A stretch of DNA of 64,000 nucleotides from Topomyia yanbarensis (Eukaryota > Arthropoda > Insecta > Diptera > Culicidae), in contig NC_080670.1 in assembly GCF_030247195.1 (NCBI RefSeq), positions 158,484,580 to 158,548,579 on the forward strand, read 5' to 3'. This document shows positions 46,840 to 57,415 of this stretch, one piece after another. A program made the position numbers and the translations under genes. The notes under the pieces were generated by a model. It worked only from the letters and a program-made list of their open reading frames with translations, had not been told where the DNA came from and ran no database searches. Numbering within the stretch: position 1 is the first letter of the stretch; each line of letters starts with the position of its first letter.

Positions 46840-47680
46840 ACTGCTAAGCTCTTCTCCGTCCGTCGTCGGTCGTACGTGATTCGTGTGTGTTTACACACCC
46901 TGGCTGCCACTTTTCGGGGGGCGCCAGAGGACGACGGAGGTCCAGTAGGAACTTTGCGGGAGGCTTTTGGAAGACACGAACACCAACCTCCCGTCCGCGC
47001 GCCCGGTTTCCCATCGCCACAGTCAGTTCCCAGTTCACCGCTCGCTCGCTCTGTCTCGTCCTTTCTTTTTGCGTTGGCTTGAGCCGTACATGCCAGTGTG
47101 CTAGCAAACAGGTCCGCACCTTTGCGGGGAGTGGGAGGTGGAACAGAGCCATCCACCCAACAAAAAAGGTGTGGGTGGTTGTTGCCCTACGACGACGACG
47201 ACGATGGATGGGAAGTAAAAAGGGCCAGACGAAATTATTGATTTGTGCGTTTCGGAAGGAAAACTTGTGTGACGTCGAGACGGTACCAGATGTAGCAAAG
47301 TTCGGTATTTTCGGGTGAAATTTTTCGACTTCGATGAAGAAAATGCTTGACTGTTGATTCCAGCGTCCGGTTGACACTTGATGGACAGTTCGTCAAGCAG
47401 GCACGCGTTTGTTAGTTGAGCAGCATTCGGACGAAGCGGAATGGAATGTTTATTTGTTGGTTGACTTTCGCTTGTGCACTTTTCGGAGAGTGCAAGCATT
47501 TCGGGACTGTGCGAAAAGTTGGGAAAACTTTGCAAACTAATTTCTTACTTACCAGCACCAGTGTTGAAGCCGGTCTACTAGGTACATGGGGTTGGGGGAG
47601 GAATGGAAAACTTTTGCGCCCTAGTTTGCTAACACGTGGATTTTCAGCTTGACAGCAAGGACTGTAGGGTTTGTATTCGA
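46840..47680. other. GC-richer, apparently single-copy region with promoter-like sequence
   Basis: CG-rich DNA with frames of 100-177 codons on both strands that overlap and show no domain. CAGTCAGTTCCCAGTTCACC (47021-47040), followed by a GCTCGCTCGCTCTG run, resembles an insect initiator (TCAGTT), but no TATA box or convincing downstream element is present. It could be a host promoter or 5'UTR exon. Coding cannot be supported. Confidence 0.35.
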
Positions 47681-47849
47681 GGTTTTCGGTCTTGGATCGG
47701 GTTAATTGCCGCAGTTAACGTAATTTATTCTGTCTTGGTTATGTATTTGCACACATAACGATGGAATCCGTATGACATACGTTGATATGTCATGGAATAT
47801 TATTAAATCCATTGTGACAGAGTACCTTCTATAGTAAGAAAGCGGGGAG

Positions 47850-48030
47850 TTAGAAAAAGCATTTAGATTTAGTTAATAGTATGTTTGGATGTACGTTTTA
47901 CTGAATTGTATGTTTGGAAGAAGTATATAATATAAGTCATGCTTTGTATAGAAAATTTTAGTTCCACATTTCACCGCGTAGAGGGTTCCAACACTAACTT
48001 TTCTAAGATGAGAGATAAAAATGAGGCGAA
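47850..48030 (+). repeat. Remnant of the fold-back element arm
   Basis: TTTAGATTTAGTTAATAGTA, then TGTTTGGA, TAGAAAATTTTAGTTC and CCAACACTAACTTTTC follow the same order as 4793-4912 of the fold-back hAT-like element. Only one arm is left. Confidence 0.65.
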
Positions 48031-48119
48031 ACCTAACATAGTTTGATCTCCGATTGTGGTTCGCGGACGATCCCAAATAATTCGTCTAATCCGTTTAGTT
48101 GAGAATTTCAGATTTCTTC

Positions 48120-48360
48120 AATATCAGCTACAAGGTCTGAAGATTTGTATAATACGAACAGCTTTTGTCCGAACCGAAAAAGTGCACTGTCATTTCATTT
48201 ACACCATATAAAACCCGATTTGCTTCAATTACCGTCTGCTGGAAGTAGAAATTGAACAAACCTTCAAGGATCTTGAAGTGATTTTGAATACGCAACAAAC
48301 GTTTAAACGGCACGTCTCGTATGCAGTTGGAGGCGTCACGAGTGCTAGGATGCATCTTTA
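48120..48360 (-). repeat. Unclassified segment sharing a short block with 18130-18160
   Basis: The minus strand could encode LFNFYFQQTVIEANRVL. A similar FNVYFQQTVAKINR is encoded near 18150 on the same strand. It may be a degenerate coding piece of an unidentified retroelement. Confidence 0.3.
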
Positions 48361-48429
48361 GGATAACTTTACGGATGTTTTTGTCTCAAATAGCTATACT
48401 CTCACGATAAATCTGGAATACGGCACCGA

Positions 48430-48870
48430 GGTAGTGTAGTGTCCAAACTATAGAAAACGTAGTTGAGAGAATTGACGCCATGCATTACGTATCGCGGTCC
48501 ATAGATTGCTGCAGAAAGATCTTGTTCGACTCCCTAGTTATAAAAACCGGTGTCAACTAATTCATTTGAACCCCTCTGTGTTGGAAGGAATACAGCAAGG
48601 TCATTGCTCTTTGCTAGCACTCGGCAAGATCATCTGGAGTGGCCAGCAATTTTGGAACAAATCAAAATAAGCTTCGCATCTCGAACATAGCGTAACAGCT
48701 GCAGGCTCCGATTACCATTTCGCCGCACTAAATATAGTATGCAAGGGGCCATCACTGGCTTCAATCGTATCGAATTAGCTTTTGATTTTAACGTATGTCG
48801 CCAAATTCTCTGTCTACAGTTCTCCAGAATTTTTTCTCAATTTACTAACAAGGGAAAATGATTCTAAATT
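48430..48870 (+). pseudogene. Jockey-like ORF2 C-terminal remnant
   Basis: One plus frame reads ARSLLFASTRQDHLEWPAIL, EQIKISFASRT-stop-RNSC, RLRLPFRRTKYSMQGAITGF and NRIELAFDFNVCR. The pattern of a P-x-I-L-x-Q-I block, an R-x-T-x-Y-x-M/G block, then N-R...FDFNV is characteristic of the C-terminus of mosquito Jockey-like ORF2. Five upstream stops and one internal stop are present. No catalytic core remains. Confidence 0.65.
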
Positions 48871-48996
48871 TTATATTTGTTAAAATACTACGCCTTGACT
48901 GTTAAGTGCTGGTTTTAATATTACAATTAGTTGTGGTATTATTAGGGCATTATAATGTTTCTTAATGTATAGGTACTAAACAAATGATCAAATAAA

Positions 48997-49717
48997 AAAT
49001 CTGTTTTAATCCACCTAGTGGTGCGATTGTGCTTTTCTCATTTTTTGAAACTATTATTCATTAGCTGGTTATGCTCAATATAATTGTAAAAATGCCTATT
49101 ACATTCTTATAATACTTAGCGCGTATCCCACTCATCCCTCATTTTAAATAACTATAATATTTAAATAGCTTAATCAGCATGAGTTCAATGTTATGGGGAT
49201 GGGGACTAGTAGAATGAGAGTCGAGAATATGTCAGAACTTCTTTATCTTATTTCGGTATGCTAGGTTGATGAGGGGAATGCAGTTGTGAGGGAGATCGAA
49301 AGAGGGGGGGGGAGGCAGGGAGATGAAGGCGGGGGGGGGGGGCTATTGGTCAAAGGGAGTGGATGCAACACCTAACTGAATATTATATCTTCCATTTGAG
49401 ATTTGGTTTGAGAAAATAGGCTGTCATCACCGAAGATGTGTCTTTAGCTGGGAAATATACACGAAAACCAGGACTGTCGATAGAGGATACTTTAATTCAA
49501 AGAATGTTTGATTGACAATCTGTGGTCTAGACCTGCGAACCGTTGTAATTCGGTAACCATTTTAATAAACGTTTAGCCTCTGAGATATTACGATTGTAAC
49601 GGTTCAGCGCCGCTTATGGGAGCGTTATACCTTTCAGATGAAAGTTTGTGAAAATCGGTCCTGCCATCTCTTAGAAAATTGTGTGAGTGTAAAAGACACC
49701 CATACACACATACACAC
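48997..49717 (+). repeat. Microsatellite-bearing mosquito repeat, copy 7, left half
   Basis: Starts CTGTTTTAATCCACCTAGTG, then TGCGATTGTGCTTTTCTCAT, and runs to a CACACATACACAC tract at 49704-49717 where retrotransposon sequence begins abruptly. The missing right half resumes at 55321. It contains two poly-G runs (near 49303-49312 and 49331-49342). Confidence 0.75.
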
Positions 49718-50040
49718 TTCCTTCGCCGGGGAATTCTCCGTCGGCATAAGCTAGATTCACCGCCGGGGACTAGACTGAGTAGACCGCGAGTAGACACCAC
49801 CAGTCGCGAGTCGTCGGGGCACCAGCGGAGTAGGCGTCGGAGTCAACCGTCGGGGACTAGACCAAGTAGTTCGCGAACAAGTCGGGAGCTCAACGAGTAA
49901 ATTGCGCTGAATTGTACGAGAAGGGAGTTGCGGTGCCAACTGGCACAAAGGAACCGAGTCGTGGTGCTGAATGGCATAAGGGCTCAGTGAATTAGCCAAT
50001 CTGAAGTTTACCACCCAGATTGTCTTCGTAGGGGACTACT
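49718..50040 (+). repeat. Solitary retrotransposon 3'UTR fragment
   Basis: Shares GCCGGGGAATTCTCCG, CGCCGGGGACTAGAC, GAATTGTACRAGAAGGGAGT and GGCACAA blocks with 54430-55020. It ends at GATTGTCTTCGTAGGGG, after which the longer element begins. This fits a 5'-truncated copy placed head-to-tail with a later one. Confidence 0.7.
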
Positions 50041-50204
50041 ATTACATTCACCCAGTAGCGTAGTAGCATGAAGGTTTGAGGGGGGGGAGGTTTGTTTTGT
50101 GATACAACCTCCCAGAAATATTTCATTGAAATTAAAAAAATCTAAATTGATAGGGGGTCTTGATAGGATAGGGTGTAGTTTGGACAGCGTTTGGCTCTGT
50201 TACA

Positions 50205-51110
50205 CCTCTATAAAAATCCATAATTCCGAAAGCAGCTCCGCTGCAGCAAAATCAGCCCCACCAATAGCCAGAGCAAAACGCCGATGAGTAAAACCCCACA
50301 AAAACCGAAAGTAGTGGCAGCGAAGTGCTTCGTGGAGAAACAAGTTTGTGAACAGGATGGTTCTTAGAGTTCGAAAGGCGGTACGAAACGCAACACTGAG
50401 GACTGAGGTAGCTGAACGTACATTGGCATTGGCAAAGACTACCATTTTCTTAGCTCCTCCTCCTGGTTTGAGTGGAGAACACAGACTCCAAACAGGGCAA
50501 TATCCTCGCCAGGAGATGTAAGACCAGGCGAGCCTAAGAGGAAGATGCGCGAGGTTGCATTCACTGGTGAAATAAATTAATAATTATGCGACGATGTATG
50601 CAGCGCTCCTCAACAAGGTCAGACAGGACCCGGAGCTGAGAGATTTAGGTGCAAACGTGGTCGGAACCGTACCGAACAAGGGTTAGATGCTCTTCGAGTT
50701 GAAGGGTGATCCCACGTTTAACAGCTCAACTGTGCAGGAGATTATGACCGAATCACTGAGCGAAGAGGCAGAAATTAAAGTCTTAAGTCCGGAGACAGTG
50801 ATTGTGTGCAAGAACCTGGATAAGACCACGACGATAGATGAACTGAGAGTTGCTCTGAAAACACATGATGATCCGGTTAAAGCAGGGGTAGAGAGGAACG
50901 CAGACAGCGATGATTCGTCTACCGATAACCGCTGCCGACAAGGCGCTGAAGGTAGGCAAAGTTATTATTGCATGGTCGATATGCCCATTGAGAGAAATGC
51001 TTCACGTGTTTGGGTTTTGGACATTCGGCAGGGACTTGCAAAGGTCCTGATAGAGCCAGGATGTGGTGTAAATTCTGGGAGACGGGCACATTGACCACCA
51101 GGCGATTCGC
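50205..51110 (+). pseudogene. ORF1 (gag-like) remnant with one good zinc knuckle
   Basis: LLNKVRQDPELRDLGANVVG (near 50610), MLFELKGDPTFNSSTVQEIM (50687) and LSEEAEIKVLSPETVIVCKN match the central domain. CFTCLGFGHSAGTC (near 51000) is a complete CX2CX4HX4C knuckle, followed by KGPDRARMWC and a degenerate second knuckle. Stops and frameshifts interrupt the N-terminal part. Confidence 0.7.
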
Positions 51111-51909
51111 TACCGTAACCCTAATGCAGCACGGAGAAGGATGACCGCTATGTGAAAGTGGAAAACGAAAGCCTTCAACAAATACCTCTTCATTGAGGCA
51201 CTTCGACGGAACGGTAGGACCGAGAACGTGAATGGTGCTGATCCAACAAGAAGGAGTTATGACGGCTTGGGACGCCATAGTTCCGCGAAAACTGGAACCA
51301 CGCTTTAGACGGCGTCCAGCTTACTAATGGAAAGAGGCGCTTAGTATGTACACGCTGCTTGTCTTAGAATCAGAAGGCGGGTTCAGAGAGCAATGTTAGA
51401 GTTAGAGAAAAGCGTTTTGAGCAGCTTGGACCGCTTTGAAACGTGAGATCAGTGTTACCAAGTCAGATTGCCACAAGGAGCTGTGCCGAGAAGTAGACGC
51501 AAATTCCTAGGGCGACGTGTACCGAGTCGTGATAGCGTAAATGAAGGGCTCATTGACGCCACCCGAAATGTGCCCGGGTATGCTAAAGATAATCGTTGAG
51601 GGTCTCTTCCCGAAGCATGATCCAACTACTTGGCCACTGATACCGTATGGCGAAGAAGAAGGAGCAAACACGGACAACCGGCAAGTGACTAATGATAAGC
51701 TCGCAGAAGCATCGAAACGTCAGAAATAAAAAAGCCTGCGGATGGAATAACGAACGTGGTGCTGAAAGCTGCGATCCTGGCATATCCGGACATGTTCAGA
51801 AATGTTTAGATGCAAGTAACTTCCCCGAAATATGGAAAGTACAGAAGTACAGGTGTTGTTGCCAAAGCCAGGAAAGGCACCGGGCTACTCGGCCTCGTAT
51901 AGGCCTATA

Positions 51910-52681
51910 TCGTCGCTGTTGTGCTATCTTATGACAAACGCCATTTTGGGGTAAACTGAGTTAGATATGCCACATCACGTGTCTAACAAATCTCTACAAA
52001 GTGGCGTTTTCAGAATTTTGATATTCTGCTTGGTTACTGAGATATAGCAAAAAACATAATGAGAAATTTTGAATTTTTTGCTTCAAATGACTGTGTCTGA
52101 GGATTAACTCAAGGTATCTTTATATATAAGATGTTTTTATGTGTAAAACTCTCTAAAGAACACAATGGCATAATAACTTTCAAAACAAAATTACTCGAAT
52201 TATGAGAAAAATGTAGTTTTAGTTTTAAACTGGAAATATAGCATATTTGGCAACACTATAACCAAAAATAACTATTTTTGCTAGATTCTCTGCCTCATTT
52301 CCTTCAAAATGCATCTCACCGATTGTTTATAAGCCAAACTAAACCAAAGATATGAATAAAAGTTAATAATTGATGATTTTTTTCTATGGAAAATTTTCCA
52401 TGCACGGTTATGACACGCCATACAAATTTTGTCATTTATACACACCTATGACACGTGTGAGTGCGATTTTTGTTTTTATTTATAGTCAAGACTCGCAACA
52501 TAGTCAACCGATCTTCATAATATTTGATAGATTTATAAAGAATAGATTGAAACATCAATTGTCTTCATTGAATTGTTTATACCATTTATAATTTTCAAGA
52601 TATTCAATCTCAAACTTTAAAAATCGTTTTTCTCGAAATGAGCTAAATGGCGCTTGTCATAAGATAGCACAACAGCGACGA
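51910..52681. mobile_element. TA-flanked inverted-repeat DNA element inside the reverse transcriptase
   Basis: A 37-base end starting TCGTCGCTGTTGTGCTATCT is repeated inverted at the right with one mismatch (51910-51946 and 52645-52681). TA occurs on each side. Removing the insert plus one TA joins AGGCCTA and TATGTCTGCTG into the expected reading R-P-I-C-L-L of the host ORF2. TA duplication suggests a Tc1/mariner-type mobiliser. 772 bp, AT-rich, no transposase frame. Confidence 0.85.
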
Positions 52682-53096
52682 TATGTCTGCTGAATACACT
52701 CGGAAAACTCCCGGAAAGAATCATCCTTAACAGGTTGACGAAATGCACGGTGTGTGAGCGCGGACTGTTCAATATGCAGTTCGGATTCCGGAAAGGGGCA
52801 TCGACAGTGGATTCAATTCTAACAGTGCTGGAGAGTACTGAGAAGGCATCTAAACAGAAGCGAAGAGGAAATCGATACTGCGCTGTGGTCACCATAGATG
52901 TGAATAGTGCATTTAACAGCGCCAGTTGGGAAGCCATCGTAGCAGCGCTACACAGAATGAGGGTTCCCGACTATCTATGCCAGATCCTGAAGAGCTACTT
53001 TCAGAGCAGAGTGCTGCTGTACGAGACGAGCAAAGGGCAGAAGTCAATGCGATTCACAGCAGCGTTCCTTAGGGCTCTATTCTTGGTCCAACTATT

Positions 53097-53301
53097 GCGC
53101 ACTTCCCACCAACCTGGACTCCGCACTTTTAAAGTGCGAGTGATCTCAAAACTGCGAGCTGTCAAAAACATGTATTTCAAGTGATAGAGATGGTACTTTC
53201 ATAGACAGACCAGTCGAACTAACCGGTCTATGAGAAGAATTTAATGGAAGAATGGTAAGTGCGCTGTGCGGTTAGAATCCAGTTTTTAGTGCCACAAGCA
53301 A
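53097..53301. mobile_element. 205-bp insertion inside the reverse transcriptase
   Basis: It lies between GGTCCAACTATT and TATTTGGAACGAG; the codons on either side should read G-P-T-I-W-N-E, so TATT is duplicated. GCGCACTTCCCA at the left is inverted as TGGTAAGTGCGC near 53252-53263, and CGCACTTTTAAAGTGCG is a palindrome near 53122. A miniature element is likely. Type unknown. Confidence 0.55.
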
Positions 53302-54430
53302 TATTTGGAACGAGATGTACGATGGGGTCTTAACACAGCGGCTGCCAAGGGAAGTGAAAATCAATCGGGATCGGGATTTCGCGGACGATGCATCACTTAC
53401 GGTGATGGGTGAGACACTTGTAGAAGTGGAGGTGTTGGTGACGGAGACAATAGACGCTCGGGATCTGGATGAACGGGGTAAAGTTGCAAATATCTCACCA
53501 AAAAAACTGAAATGTTGTTGATTAGCAACTGCAAAGCGATTCAGCGGATGCAGATCGACGTCCGAAGGCACGTTATTGCATCGAAGCGTGCACTGAAGCA
53601 ATTGGGAGTGATAATCGACGACCGGTTGAGCTTTAACAACTACGCCTGCGAAAAGTTGGCGAAGGCAACGAACATAATAGCGAGAATCATGCCATACGTC
53701 GGCGGTCCGAAAAGTAGCACAATACGTTTGCTATCTACTGTTTCGTCGCCGATACTCCGATATGGGGTTCCTGCCTGGAGTGCTGCACTGAACACCAAGC
53801 GGAACCGTGAAAAGTTGAACAAGACATTACGGCTGATGGCCGGACGAGCCGCGAGTGCTTTCAGAACAATATCGTCGGATGATTCCCATCTGCATCACAC
53901 TGGCTGAGGACGTGGAATGCTACCAGCGGAGAAATGCACGTAATGCAAAAAGATTGGTCCGAGTGGACTCGTTGGCTAAGTGGCAGCAGGAGTGGGACAA
54001 TGCGGAGAAAGGAGCTGGACCCACCGGCTCATCCCAAATGTGTCGACTTGGGTGCATAGGAAGCATGGAGAGGTGAACTTCTATTTGACGCAGTTTTTGT
54101 CCGGGGACGGATGCTTCCGAAGGTACTTGTATCGCTTTGGACATGTGTCGTCACCCCTTTATCCGGAGTGTGCGAACGTGCAAGAGACACCGGAACACGT
54201 GGTTTTTGGAATGCCCTAGTTCGAACCTCGAACTAGTTCGTAGAGGAAAAACCTGGGGTGACAGTTAACAATATCGCCGAAGAGATGTGCCACGATGAGC
54301 ATACTTGGGATGCGGTCAACAGAGTAGAGGCGAGTATACTCTTTGAGATGCAGACGAAGTGGCGAATAGACCAACAAAGTAGCGACATTGGCTTGAAAGT
54401 TGCTATGAAGCTACAAATCGGGTTTCGAGA

Positions 54431-55320
54431 GAAATTCTGCCGCCGGGGAACTCTCCGACGGTGTAGACTAGGTCCACCGCCGGAGACCAGCTGAGTAGTA
54501 CGCAACGTAGCACCGGGTTTGGATCGTAGGGGTGCCGGTGAAGCGTGCGTCAGGCTTCACCGGAATCGCCGGACCGACTGCCGGGGATTAGACCGAGTAA
54601 ACCGCGTCGTACAGCTAGCAGTGGGTCATTGGGGCGTTAATGAACCGGATGATACGATCCACCCGCAATCGCTGGATACACCTCCACCTCAGCACCTTCT
54701 GGCTGGCCCTTTGAGTAGGCTAGGTCCACCACCGGGGACTAGATCGAGTAGATCGGGACGAAGCGGGGAGCTAAATGGCTCACGGAAACGAACATCGGTA
54801 TCGGAATAAATCTACCGGTTGGTTTCGGGAAAACTTCTCTCACTGGGGAATTCTCCGTCGGAGTAGGCTAGGGACTTGACCGAGTACTTCGCGAACAAGC
54901 TCAACGAGAAAGTGATGCTGAATTGTACAAGAAGGGAGTCGCGGTGCTAAATGGCACAAGGGAGCGGAAGGGCTCGGTAAATTAGACAATCTGAAGTTTG
55001 ATTGTCTTCGTAGGGGTAGAGCACTAAATCTTGATTCACAGCTAACTCTCCGACTGTCATGGTCTGTGTGGATGGTGGTGAACTGGTGGTGCTGTAACCC
55101 TACTGAAGAAACTAACTACCAAGTAGTTGGAATAGAGTGGGTACAATGCACAATGCATTGCACATGAAAAACTCCTCTTCGAAGTAGTGCCGGCAAGAGC
55201 AATGGTTTTCAGCGGTTCGGGTCATGGCAAGCCCAAACCCATTCGCTGAGTTTACTGTTTTGTACATTTTTTTCCTGCATTATTAGTGCTTTTATGAAAG
55301 TTTTTTTTTCTGCGCTCTTA
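54431..55320 (+). repeat. Retrotransposon 3'UTR with internal repeats
   Basis: CCGCCGGRGACYAGMYGAGTA-type units recur near 54478, 54578, 54728 and, shortened, 54840-54890. They are followed by GTACAAGAAGGGAGTCGCGG and TAAATGGCACAAGGGAG. A CCCTACTGAAGAAA string near 55098 is shared with the minus-strand copy. The junction with the target repeat is at about 55320. Confidence 0.7.
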
Positions 55321-55466
55321 AAAACACGCATACGCACACATACACAGATATTTTCTGAACTCGACGAACTGAATCGAATGATATAAGGGACTCAACCCTC
55401 CGAGCATCGGTTGATAAATCGGTTCTAGAGTGATTGCATAGCCCTTCTATAGGAGAAAGGTAAAAA
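55321..55466 (+). repeat. Microsatellite-bearing mosquito repeat, copy 7, right half
   Basis: Resumes with ACACGCATACGCACACATAC, then TCGACGAACTGAATCGAATG, CAACCCTCCGAGCATCGG and TATAGGAGAAAGGTAAAAAG. This completes the repeat interrupted at 49717. Confidence 0.75.
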
Positions 55467-55485
55467 GTGTTCCTTAAATTTCTGT

Positions 55486-56396
55486 AGAGTAGAAGAGGGC
55501 CAAATAGGTATGGGGGTACAATAGGTATAAGGCATTATCTTCGCTATGTTATTGCAGAGGTCACTAATCTTGTGTGAATTAGATACACTGTAGAGAACAT
55601 CGTTGACGACAGACATTTTGGCTGTTACCGTGGATCATCTGTACTAGTTACGGCTTTATGTTTTCGCGTGTTGTTCTGCTAAAACGCACTATCTTTCGTT
55701 CTCAGTACAGTACATTTAATCAATGTAAAACAATATCAAGTGAGTTTTTTCTTACGTAAAAATTAATACTGAACCCGAGTATTGTTTCGGTTTATCGATA
55801 TTTTTATTTTTGAAAAAAATACGTCCGTCAACATTAAACATACGCTGGGGGGCACGATAGGTCAGCCGTTTGGTCACTACTGACCGTCTCACAGCTAAGC
55901 AACCACGTGAGCCGGAATGAACAACTTCAATCACACACTCTGGGGACGACGAGGACACCGAAGAAGTTATTCGCAAGTACAAAACCAGACGCAGCTGCCG
56001 AAAAAACATGTTTTTTCAACGTTTCCTTTCGTTGTTTCATTTTTTTTTTCATTTTTTTACCTGAATAACGTCAATTTAATTTTTAAATAATCTGCAGTAT
56101 TATTACTCTTCAAATAAAAGTGGAACCGGTGATTTTCTAGGCTTGTACATTGTTTAATTTAACCACGAATACAGTGACCTATCGTATCGATTTTGGAAAC
56201 CTCAAAAAATAAGTACCTTCGTCTTATTGGATTTGGCTTGAAAAATATTTAGCCAGGCATACCACCTTTATTGCCAAAGCGTTGACGGATGTATAACCTT
56301 TCCAACGAGTGCTTGTTTGTCAAAATCAAGGCAAAAATTCCATCGCACAAGTTCGCCAAAGAAAAGCGACCTACTTGACCCCACTCTACTCTACTA
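55486..56396. mobile_element. Possible inverted-repeat element, about 0.9 kb
   Basis: The left sequence GTAGAGTAGAAGAGGGCCAA, then ATAGGT, resembles the inverted right sequence GTAGAGTAGAGTGGGGTCAA, then GTAGGT. No target duplication determined. Short frames inside (85 and 63 codons, minus) carry no recognised motif. Confidence 0.4.
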
Positions 56397-57149
56397 ATCG
56401 TTCGATTGAGCTTAATGCAGGCCACATAGGCGACAAACATTCTGATTGAGCTCTTCTTACTGCATCATCTAACCGTGCATCAACATGCTTCTGATACGAC
56501 TAGTGAACGACGAATTCAGCTCAAACATAGATGCGGGCCTTATATAACTTCGCAATATTCGATTGAGTCTCTTCTGGGTGCTCGAGATTGACAGCTATGC
56601 CTGAAACAGATTAGGAAAATTCAGTTTTCCGCGAAAGATTTTCTGAGAATAGGTTTTTGCGTTGTTCATAGAATCCGTAAATACTTCATTTAACACAAAG
56701 CAGCACATTTTTTCCCAATGATTAGTACAAACGTTGTATAATTCCTTTCAGTTTATACTTATTCATTATTGAATGTTACTAACGTTCCAGAACTCTCCCA
56801 CCTGTATGTTTTGAAGTTTTGAAAAGTGGCCCCTACATGGAAAGGAAAGTCATAATCACGACAAAACCAAACATTTGCTTTTCTTCAAAATGATATTTGT
56901 TATAGAACTATGCAAACCAATATTCGTTGTAGCATACTATGTAAGAAAGAGGTAAATGACGACCGTGATTTATTGGGTATTTTATTTTTCATCTACTTTT
57001 CTGCACACAAAGGTTTTTTACTCGGGGGATATGCATGTACCGTTGAAGAAAACCGTTTATTCCAGAATCCGTGAAAAAACGCGTTACAGTGAATGCAAAA
57101 GACGATTTTAGGAAAAGAGATTTAATCGTTTTTAAGGCAAAAAACTTTT
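56397..57149. other. AT-rich DNA, nothing recognised
   Basis: No supported gene or repeat. Confidence 0.4.
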
Positions 57150-57415
57150 GAACTAGTTTTTTGTACGAATTTTTTTTTAACTAGTTTTTTGTACGAATTT
57201 CGTAATTACACGGTTTCTGCATTTATTCAAAGTCCCTTTGAATAAATGCATGGGAATAAATGGAAAAGTGGAAAAAACGGATCTCGAAGACTCTTTTGGT
57301 CCGTACTTCAACAATATGGGCGTTTTTGGAACCGGATTCACGACTAGATACCAAAAAAATCCAGTCAATATGGGTAGATTTGAAATGGGCTTGACATATA
57401 GTATAACAATTCTAA
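57150..57415. repeat. Short tandem duplication, 15-bp hairpin and relative of the 62.5-kb tandem unit
   Basis: AACTAGTTTTTTGTACGAAT occurs twice in tandem (57150 and 57178). A perfect inverted repeat with 15-base arms lies at 57218-57232 and 57236-57250. AACAATATGGGCGTTTTTGG, then AACCGGATTC, near 57310 resembles the CAATATGGGTATTTTTGGAA unit of 62.5-62.9 kb. Confidence 0.5.

Larger units (their letters stand above)
51120..54430 (+). pseudogene. ORF2 remnant: reverse transcriptase with intact FADD but missing endonuclease domain
   Basis: The first roughly 200 residues of the endonuclease are deleted; the frame resumes at FNKYLFIEAL (near 51170). Then come VQRAMLELEK, SLTPPEMCPGMLKIIVEGLF (51550), PDGITNVVLKAAILAYPDMF (51735), RLYRRCCAIL/RPI (51905, then insert), QFGFRKGASTVDSILTVLES (52770), VTIDVNSAFNSASWEAI (52890), RDFADDASL (53370), KALKQLGVIIDDRLSF-like text (53590), YGVPAWSAALNTKRNR (53760) and WQQEWDN...EKG (53980). 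FADD retains both aspartates. The C-terminal zinc motif keeps only part of its Cys/His set (YPEC...EHVVFGMP). Confidence 0.8.
49718..55320 (+). mobile_element. R1-group retrotransposon sequence inserted into a CA microsatellite
   Basis: A solitary 3'UTR fragment (49718-50040) precedes a longer element (about 50041-55320) in the same orientation. The longer element has ORF1 and ORF2 remnants and a 3'UTR built from repeated CCGGGGACTAGACCGAGTAG-like units. The target is the CA tract of a mosquito repeat whose two halves flank the insertion. Some R1-clade families insert into such microsatellites (established for Waldo and Mino). Two foreign inserts break ORF2. Related to the minus-strand copy at 40900-45912. 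Confidence 0.8.

Noticed and set aside
46844..47377. 177-codon minus frame in the GC-rich island
   Set aside because: Frames of similar length are open on both strands in the same place, as expected in GC-rich DNA, and no domain is seen.
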